This document shows, piece by piece, positions 56,747 to 64,000 of a stretch of 64,000 nucleotides of DNA. The notes beneath the pieces were generated by a model that was not told the DNA's origin, made no database searches, and saw only the letters and a list, made by a program, of their open reading frames with translations. The stretch covers positions 62,001 to 126,000 of the forward strand of contig JAQRGA010000110.1 of assembly GCA_029237695.1 (NCBI GenBank), written 5' to 3'. This DNA comes from Conchocele bisecta. Its lineage: Eukaryota > Mollusca > Bivalvia > Lucinida > Thyasiridae. A program made the position numbers and the translations under genes. Position 1 is the first letter of the stretch. Every line of letters starts with the position of its first letter.

Positions 56747-57247
56747 CCGTATAACCTCGGCTTAACGCCCCCCTCCTAATAAACGCACCCCCCAAACCCC
56801 CACCCCCCCCCCCCCAAATAAAAAAAAAAAAAATTTAAAACACAAATAATCCTTCAATCCTTTATATTTGTGTTTGAAATTGGTGGTCCTTGGTAAAAAA
56901 AATTGTTTTTTTTCTTTTTTTTTTTAATGGCTAATAAACGCCCCCCCCCCCCCCCCCCCCCACCCACTCAAATAAAAAAAAACAAACTTTTTTTACAATG
57001 ACCGCCAATTTCAAACACAAATAATCCTAAAATCCTTATTTGTGTTTGAAATTGACGGTCCTTGGTAATTTTTTTTTTTTTCTTTTTTTTTTTTTTTTAC
57101 TGGCTAATAAACGCCTCCCCCCCACCCCCACCCCCCAAATAAAAAAAAAACTAACAAACTTTTTTTACCAATGACCGCCAATTTCAAACACATCCAAATA
57201 ATCCTAAATCCTTATTTGTTTGAAATTGACGGTCCTTGGTAAATTTT

Positions 57248-57331
<84 letters not shown>

Positions 57332-57517
57332 CTTTTTTTTTTTTTTTTTCTTTTTTTTTTTTTTTTTACTGGGTAATAAACGCTACACCCCCCCCATCCC
57401 CCCCCCAAAATGAAAAATAAAAAAAATTATAATTTTACCAATGACCGCCAATTTCAAACACAAATAATCCTTAAATCCTTATTTGTGTTTGGAAATTGAC
57501 GGTCCTTGGTAATTTTC

Positions 57518-57548
<31 letters not shown>

Positions 57549-58004
57549 TTCTTTTTTTTCTTTTTTACTGGTAATAAACGCCCCCCACCCCCCCCCCCCC
57601 CCCACACCCAAAATGAAAAAATAAAAAAAATTATATTTTACCAATGACCGCCAGTTTTCAAACACAAAATAATCCTAAATCCTTATTTGTGTTTGAAATT
57701 GACGGTCCTTGGTAATTTTTTTTTTTTTTTTTTCTTTTTTTTCTTTTTTATTTTTTTTACTGGCTAATAAACGCGCCCCCACCCCCCCCCACCCCCCCAC
57801 CACCCAAATGAAAAATAAAAAAAATAATTTTACCAATGAACCGCCAATTTCAAACACAAATAATCTTTAAATCCTTATTTGTGTTTGAAATTGGCGGTCT
57901 TTGGTAAAAAAAAATTTTTTTTTTTTTTTTACTGGCTAATAAACGCCCCCCACCCCTTTTGGAAAATGTAACGCCTCCGGGGGCGTTAATTCGAGGTTAT
58001 ACGG
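56747..58004. mobile_element. TA-flanked MITE with internal hairpin repeats
   Basis: Ends CCGTATAACCTCG..TTAACGCCCCC are inverted, flanked by TA at 56745 and 58005. The neighbouring D unit (56607) shows the empty site TCACATACTTAGTCTCTTTA. Inside are about seven repeats, each with TAATAAACGCCCCCC, a C-run and the inverted pair TTTCAAACACAAATAA / TTATTTGTGTTTGAAA, plus T-runs up to about 58 bases. Confidence 0.8.
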
Positions 58005-59419
58005 TAGTCTCTTTACAAAACTTAACATCAGAGAAATCGGTTATAACTTCTATTTCCTTGCTCGGATCTGCTTCATATTTCACACACACATTGCTCCAAT
58101 GGACCTCTACCACCCTGTGACAAATTCACGTTCATGCCGCTCGCGCTAATCCCAGAGTCAAGGTCAAAAGCCCACACACTTGGAAATTTGTACATATTTT
58201 AGGGGTACCTGGGCCCACGCGGGGGGTATTCCGTAAGCCTCGCTTACTGACCAATCTAGTTCCCCTTGGTTAAGCTTTTTAGTCAACCTTGGTTAAAGTT
58301 TTTTTTCAAGTTTGTACATTGAATACTATTGTGCATCCAGACACCATACTTCGACAACCTTTTCTCATAGGTATGTACATCAATAACCCCTGATCTATAT
58401 TTGACCTTGACCTACATTTCCTCTTCAATTACTTACTTAATTCCTTTTGGTTAAGGTTTTTAGTCAACCTTCTATATGGAATACTACTGGCCCTACACCC
58501 ACCATACTTGGACAACTTCATCTCCTAGTGATGTACATCAACAACCCCTGATCTATATTTGACCTTGACCTACATTTAACCTTGAATTACTTACTTAATT
58601 CCCCTTGGTTAAGGTTTTTACTCGACCTTGGTTAAGCTTTGTACTCAAGCTTGTACATGGAATACTATTGTGCATACAGACACCATACTTGGACAACCTT
58701 TTCTCATAGTGATGTACATCAATAACCCCTGATCTATATTTGACCTTGACCTACATTTCCTCTTGAATTACTTACTTAATTCTCTTTGGTTAAGGTTCTT
58801 AGTCAAGCTTGTAGATGGAATACTCATGGCCCTACACCAACCATACTTGGACAACTTCATCTCCTAGTGATGTACATCAACAACCCCTGACCTATATTTG
58901 ACCTTGACCTACATTTAACCTTAAATTACTTACTTAATTCCCCTTGGTTAAGGTTTTTACTCAACCTTGATTAAGGTTTTTAGTCAAGCTTGTAGATGGA
59001 ATACTATTGTGCATACAGACACCATACTTGGATAACTTTTTCTCATAGGGATGTACATCAATAACCCCTGACCTATATCTGACATTGACCTACATTTAAC
59101 CTTGAATTACTTACTTAATTTCCCTTGGTTAATGTTTTTAGTCAACCTTGGTTAAGGTTTTTATGCAGGCCGCAGCCACCTTCTTTGTCAAGCTATGTGT
59201 ACATCGACAACCCTCGTAGTCGAGCTATGCTGTTCTCCTACAGCTCTTGTTTTGTTAGTATTGACCTATATATTGCCTTATACCCCACACCCCAGGAGCA
59301 CCCAAATCGAAGTACAGAGCCCCAAAAATGACCACCAGATCCCCCAGAACGCCCACAGGCAGCACATACCACACACGGGCAGCACAGAAGATCGCACGGG
59401 GAGCCCAAAACGCCTTGTG

Positions 59420-60945
59420 AATGCTTCGGAACGCGCCATGCTACGGCCGGCCGGGCCCATCCGTGCGCCTTCAGCCAGGCCCAGCTGCGCCTTCCGACGG
59501 GCCAGCGCGCCTTCTGACGGGCCCATGCCCATCCGTGCGCCTTTCGACGGGCCCAGGCCCATCCGTGGGCCTTCCGAAAGGCCCAGCCGCGCCTTCCGAC
59601 GGGCCCAGCCGGCTGCCGACGGGCCCAGCCGCGCCTTCCGACTGGCAGCCGCCTTTCAACGATTCCATTGCCATCTGTGGGCCTTCCGACGGGCCCAAGC
59701 ACATCCGTGGACCTTCCGACGAGCCCGGGCCCATCCGTGGGCCTTCCGACGAGCCCAGCCGGCTGCCGACGGGTCCAGCCACGCCTTCCGACGGCCCAGC
59801 TGCTCCACCCGACGGGCCCTGCCGCCTTCCAACGGGCCCATGCGCATCTGTGGGCCTTCCGACGGGCCCATGCCCATATGTGGGCCTTCCGACGGGCCCA
59901 TGCCCATCCATGGGCCTTCCGACGGGCCCAGCCGCGCCTTCCGACGGGCCATCTGACGAGCCCATGCCCATCAGTGGGCCTTTCGACGGGCCCGGGTCCA
60001 TCCGTGGGCCTTCCGACACGCCCAGCCTCGCCTTCCGACGGGCCCAGCCGGCTGCCGACGGGCCCAACCGCGCTTTCTGACGGGCATCCGCCTTCAAACG
60101 GGCCCATGCCCATCCGTGGGCCTTCCGACGGGCCAATGCCCATTCCCATCCGTGGGCCTTCCGACCGACGGGCCCGGGCCCATCCGTGGGCCTTCCGACA
60201 GGCCGAGCCGCGCTTCCGACGGGCCCACCGCCGGCTGCCCACGGTCCCAGACGCGCCTTCCAACGGGCAGCCGCCTTCCAACGGGCAGCCGCCTTCCAAC
60301 GGGCCCAGCCGCCTTCCGACCGGCCCATGCCCATCCGTAGGCCTTCCGATGTGCCCGGACCCTTCCGTGGGCCTTCCGACGGGCCTGGGCCCATCCGTGG
60401 GCCTTCCGACGGGCCCAGCCACGCCTTCCCATGTCCCTGCCGCGCCTTCCGACGGGCCTAGCCGCCTTCCAACGGGATCATGCCCATCTGTCGGCCTTCC
60501 GACGGGCCCGTGCCCATCAGTGGGCCTTCCGACGGGCCCAGCCGCGCCTTCCGACGGGCCCATGCCCATCTGTGGGCCTTCCGACGGGCATGTGCCCATC
60601 AGTGGGCCTTCCGACTGGCCCATGCCCATCCGTGGGCCTTCCGACGGGCCCGGGCCCATCCGTGGGCCTTCCGACTGGCCCAGCCGCGCCTTCCGACGGG
60701 CCCAGCCGCGCCTTCCGACGGGCCCAGCCGCCTTCCAACGGGCCCATGCCCATCTGTGGGCCTTCAGACGGGCCCATGCCCATCCGTGGGCCTTCCGACG
60801 GGCCCGGGCCCATCCGTGGGCCTTCTAACGGGCCCAGTCGGCTGCCAATGGGCCCAGCCACGCCTTCCAACGGCCCAGCCGCGCCTTCCGACGGGCCCAG
60901 CCGCCTTCTAACGGGCCCATGCCCATATGTGGGCATTCCGACCAC
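59420..60945. repeat. GC-rich minisatellite, 21-30 bp units
   Basis: Units GACGGGCCCATGCCCATCCG and TGGGCCTTCC alternate with GACGGGCCCAGCCGCGCC and TTCC. About 60 units. Most lengths are multiples of three, so several frames on both strands stay open for 300-470 codons without any coding bias. It ends at CCACCCAGCCCTTACCCC of element A. Confidence 0.8.
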
Positions 60946-62429
60946 CCAGCCCTTACCCCAAGGTCAAGGTCACAAACATAGCACATTCATAAACTTAACG
61001 TTGGGGTAAAAGTCTTATATCATCTGTTTCCTTTCATGTAACGCCTTGATATGTCATACATGCATTCATCTGATGATACTCTATCGTGCTATAGCAAATC
61101 CATGACCCAGCGGCCATCCCTTACACCAAGGTCTAGGTCACAAACTTGGCACATTCATAAACTTAACTTTGGGTAAATGTCTTATAACTTCTGTTTCCTT
61201 TCATGGAACACCATGTTATTTCATACATGCATTCCTCAGATGACCCTCTATCATGCTGTAGCAAATCCATGACCCACAACCTAGCCCTTACCCCAAGATC
61301 AAGGTCACAAACTTAGCACATTCATAAACTTAACGTTGGGGTAAATGTCTTATACCATCTGTTTCTTTTCATGGAACGCTTTGATATTTCATACATGCAT
61401 TCATCTGATGATCCTATATTGTGCTATAGCAAATCCATGACCCACCGCCCACCCAATCATTACCCCAAGCTGAAGGTCACAAACTTAGCATGTTCATAAA
61501 CTTAACGTTGGGGTAAATGTTGTGTAAGTTATGTTTATTTACAGGGAACGCCTTCATATTTCATACATGCATACATCTGATGAGACTCTATCGTGCTATA
61601 GCAAATTCATGACCCACCGCCCACCCTTTCCCCAAGGTCAAGGTCACAATCTTAGCACATTCATAAACTTAATGTTGCGGTAAATGTATTATAACATCTG
61701 TTTCCTTTCATGGAACACCTTGATATTGCAAATATGCATTCATCTGATGATACTCTATCATGCTATAGCAAATCCATGACCCACCGCCCATCCCTTACCC
61801 CAAGGTCAATGTCACAAAGTTAGTACATTCATAAACTTAACGTTGGGGTAAATGTCTGTTTCCTTTCATGGAACGCCTTGCTATTTCATACATTCCTCAG
61901 ATGACCCTCTATCATGCTGTAGCAAATCCACAACCCACCACACAACCCTTACCCAAAAGTCAAGGTCACAAACTTAGCATGTTCATAAACTTAACGTTGG
62001 GGTAAATGTTGTGTAACTTCTGTTTCTTTACACTTTGAACACCTTGATATTTTATACATGCATTCATCTGATGTATACTCTATCGTGCTATAGCAAATCC
62101 ATGACCAACCCCCACCCCTTTCCCCAAGGTCACGGTCACAAACGCAGCACATTCATAAACTTAACGTTGGGGCAAATGTCTTATAACATCTGTCTCCTTT
62201 CATGGAACGCCTTGATATTTCATACACGCATTCATCTGATGATACTATATCGTTCTATATCAAATCCACGACCCACCTACCACCACTGACCTCAATGTCA
62301 AAGTCCACCGCACACCCCTTCTCCCAAAGTCAAGTTATATAATATTCATGTTTTTTATACAACTGTGACAAGTTTGATTGAAGGCTGCCAACAGGCGAGC
62401 TTCGTTGTCTTCTGACAACTCTTGTTGTA

Positions 62430-63105
62430 TTAGGTATGTACATACATGTATATTAGACAAAACATACAGGGGTAGGTAGTGTCACAACGTCTGGAATGTG
62501 TGCCTTAGTGCATTTTCTATGCCCGTTGCATCAAATTCTGAAATATTTTTTATAAAAATCAATTTTTTTGGGATTTTTAACCACCGTATCCTCAAGTGCC
62601 CCAAGCATTTATGTATTAGTTATGTACATACATGTATATTAGACAAAACATACAGGGGTAGGTAGTGTTACAACGTCTGGAATGTGTGCCTTAGTGCATT
62701 TTCTATGCCCGTTGCATCAAATTCTGAAATATTTTTTATAAAAATCATTTTATTTTGGATTTTTAACCACCGTATCCTCAAGTGCCCCAAGCATGTTTGT
62801 ATTAGTTATGTACATACTTGTATATTAGACAAAACATACAGGGGTAGGTAGTGTCACAACGTCTGGAATGTGTGCCTTAGTGCATTTTCTATGCCCGTTG
62901 CGTCAAATTCTGAAATATATTTTATAAAAATCAAAGTTTTTTGGAATTTAACCACCGTATCCTCAAGTGCCCCAAGCATTTATGTATTAGTTATGTACAT
63001 ACATCTATATTAGACAAAACATACAGGCGTAGGTAGTGTTACAACGTCTGGAATGTGGGCCTTAGTGCATTTTCTATGCCCGTTGCATCACATTTTGAAA
63101 TATTT
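62430..63105. repeat. 186-bp tandem repeat, four units
   Basis: AACATACAGGGGTAGGTAGT starts at 62461, 62647, 62833 and 63018 (last with one change). Each unit has TGTCACAACGTCTGGAATGT, TTTTCTATGCCCGTTGC and ACCACCGTATCCTCAAGTGC. It borders element A directly. Confidence 0.85.
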
Positions 63106-63430
63106 TTTTATATATTACGCAAACACGTCTTATTTGGAATTAATAAATCAGTGAACTACTTTCGGCTAGGGAGATAATCAATATCACGCGAACAATTTTC
63201 ATACGAGCCAAGCGGATTGTTCTGTTTATTAGTATATATAGTTTTAATCTATCTCATGTGATATATAATGATACATTACTTTGTTATGTTATGGGTACTA
63301 ATACATGTTGTTTCAATAGCGTATCTCTGTAACGGTATCGTTGTTGATGGAGTTGCAAATAATTTAATAATGATTACGTTCAAATGGTTGCGTAATACTA
63401 ATAGCACTTCTGTATAAATGTCATCGTCGT
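63106..63430. other. AT-rich stretch without recognised features
   Basis: No frame over 50 codons and no repeat seen. Confidence 0.35.
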
Positions 63431-63436
63431 AAATAC

Positions 63437-63525
63437 CGCAATAGTCGTGAGGTTAAGGTCGCCGACTTCAATGATTTAATTACCGATTCCCGAAAGGGTC
63501 GGTGGTTCAAACCTCTACTTGGTAA
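63437..63525 (+). pseudogene. tRNA-Ser/Leu-like sequence with a B box
   Basis: TAGTCGTGAGGTTAAGG resembles a class II A-box region. CCGATTCCCGAAAGGGTCGG is a hairpin that could be the long variable arm, and GGTGGTTCAAACC is a perfect B box with T-stem. The anticodon part is not well formed and the acceptor is unpaired, so it is probably a tRNA-derived pseudogene or the head of an old SINE. Confidence 0.4.
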
Positions 63526-64000
63526 AATATTTTTCTCCATGTATATTATTTTTGTGATTTTAATATTTTCACAATTTTATGATTTTAATAAATATAGCTA
63601 TAAATTTATAGAAACTTACCAACGTTGAAAGTGTCTGTCTTTAAGTAATATATACACAGACAGTTTGTTACTGTTTTTTAAGTTTAAATAGTATATACAC
63701 AGACAGTTTGTTACTGTTTGTTTAAGTTTGAGGTACTGTCTATACCATATAATATTTTACTGTCCCAAAATATATTTTTGTGGCTGTCACAATTAATTCA
63801 TTTTCGGACAGCAAACATTTTTTTATGAATTTGAAAAAATTATTGTCCTCCATCTGATCACAACACTGTTCGGACTGCGCATGTGGCTACCACGACCAGA
63901 ATTCACTGGCCGCAAACACAGTAGCCTTCGGCGTCTATTTATTAAATTATTATTTTTTATTTTATTTGAATTCCGCGTGAACGCTGCATTTTGTGTCAAC
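63526..64000. other. AT-rich end of the window with a short direct repeat
   Basis: TATATACACAGACAGTTTGT occurs at 63649 and 63690, with TACTGTTT following each. No gene is seen. Confidence 0.45.

Larger units (their letters stand above)
55562..58260 (+). mobile_element. Hairpin-headed element D (TATACCCCCC head) nested in C
   Basis: Head TATACCCCCCGCAAC..GTTGTGGGGGGGGTATA, TCCGTCCGTCCGTCCGCC, core units (AACTTAACATCAGAGAAAT, ACTACCATGCTGTGC, CCCAAGGTCAAGGTCAATTA). End ACGCGGGGGGTATTC, hairpin GTAAGCCTCGCTTAC and CAATCTAGT. Removing it restores ACTTAAT|TCCCCTTGGTTAAG of the C array exactly. Confidence 0.85.
54845..59250 (+). mobile_element. Hairpin-headed element C (AGCTCGACT head)
   Basis: Head AGCTCGACTATTC..GAATAAGTAGAGCT at 54846, CGGCGTCGGCGTCACCGTC, core units of about 160 bp (CCTTGGTTAAGGTTTTTAGTC, CACCCACCATACTTGGACAA, TGACCTTGACCTACATT). 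End CGTAGTCGAGCTATG, hairpin GCTGTTCTCCTACAGC, TCTTGT. Element D splits the array between 55562 and 58260. Confidence 0.7.
52185..62425 (+). mobile_element. Hairpin-headed element A (AGCTCGCC head), host of further insertions
   Basis: Head AGCTCGCCTGCAC..GTGCAGAAGAGCT at 52186, GGCGTCGTCGGCGTCGTCC, then core units of about 165 bp (CATAAACTTAACGTTGGG, TATCATGCTGTAGCAAATCC, CCCCAAGGTCAAGGTCACAA) at 52.25-52.65 and 60.95-62.3 kb. End CCAACAGGCGAGCTTCG, hairpin GTTGTCTTCTGACAAC, TCTTGT at 62425. Everything between 52.65 and 60.95 kb is inserted or expanded. Confidence 0.7.

Noticed and set aside
57184..57857. Poly-Lys and poly-Phe frames
   Set aside because: Translations of T-runs in the MITE at 56747-58004.
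59238..60828. Long open frames on both strands (up to 473 codons minus, 386 codons plus) rich in Gly/Pro/Arg/Ser
   Set aside because: They come from the GC-rich minisatellite whose units are mostly multiples of three. Frames in several phases on both strands are equally open and have no domain.

Overview
The window looks like part of a marine mollusc genome, most likely a bivalve. This is inferred from repeat types I recognise: pearl-like elements with TCCG/TCCGTACG microsatellites and ~140-190 bp core repeats, SINEs with (ACAA)n or (CACT)n tails, and intron-poor NHL genes. There is no operon structure, ribosome binding site or other prokaryotic signal. Almost all of the 64 kb is repetitive; only one intact ordinary gene is visible.

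Layout. 1-7.4 kb: the remains of a large DNA-transposon gene. A 16/18-residue coding minisatellite runs into a PHD finger, a DDE transposase of Mutator/NOF type, a USP deubiquitinase domain, a second USP-like segment and a Ulp1/SENP protease. All are on the + strand but are split over several frames. 7.4-11.0 kb: SINEs, two hairpin-headed elements and three MITEs nested in one another. 11.17-25.76 kb: two candidate coding exons flank about 73 copies of a 185-bp satellite, part of which is full of indels and looks like unpolished assembly. 25.8-29.5 kb: palindromic repeats and TA-flanked MITEs. 29.5-30.65 kb: an intact NHL/TRIM-like gene. 30.7-31.7 kb: four 276-bp repeats with exchangeable tRNA-derived heads on the minus strand. 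32.6-44 kb: a duplicated block whose two copies carry different long hairpin-headed elements at the same site. 44-49 kb: MITE, SINE copies and a candidate promoter with a first exon. 49.3-51.7 kb and 52.2-62.4 kb: two more hairpin-headed elements, the second containing several further insertions. 62.4-64 kb: a 186-bp satellite and a tRNA-like sequence.

The main signal is a group of about ten unrelated families with one plan: a perfect or near-perfect 5' hairpin, a TCCG-type microsatellite, tandem core repeats that usually carry AAGGTCAAGGTCA, and a 3' end made of a short inverted copy of the head, a small hairpin and CTTGT or CTAGT. Homologous empty sites inside this window show insertion between two T residues without a target duplication. 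This matches what is known of Helentron-type rolling-circle elements and their non-autonomous derivatives (HINE/pearl). I see no Rep/Helicase gene here, so all copies appear non-autonomous. The second notable system is the transposon gene that joins a transposase to ubiquitin and SUMO proteases.
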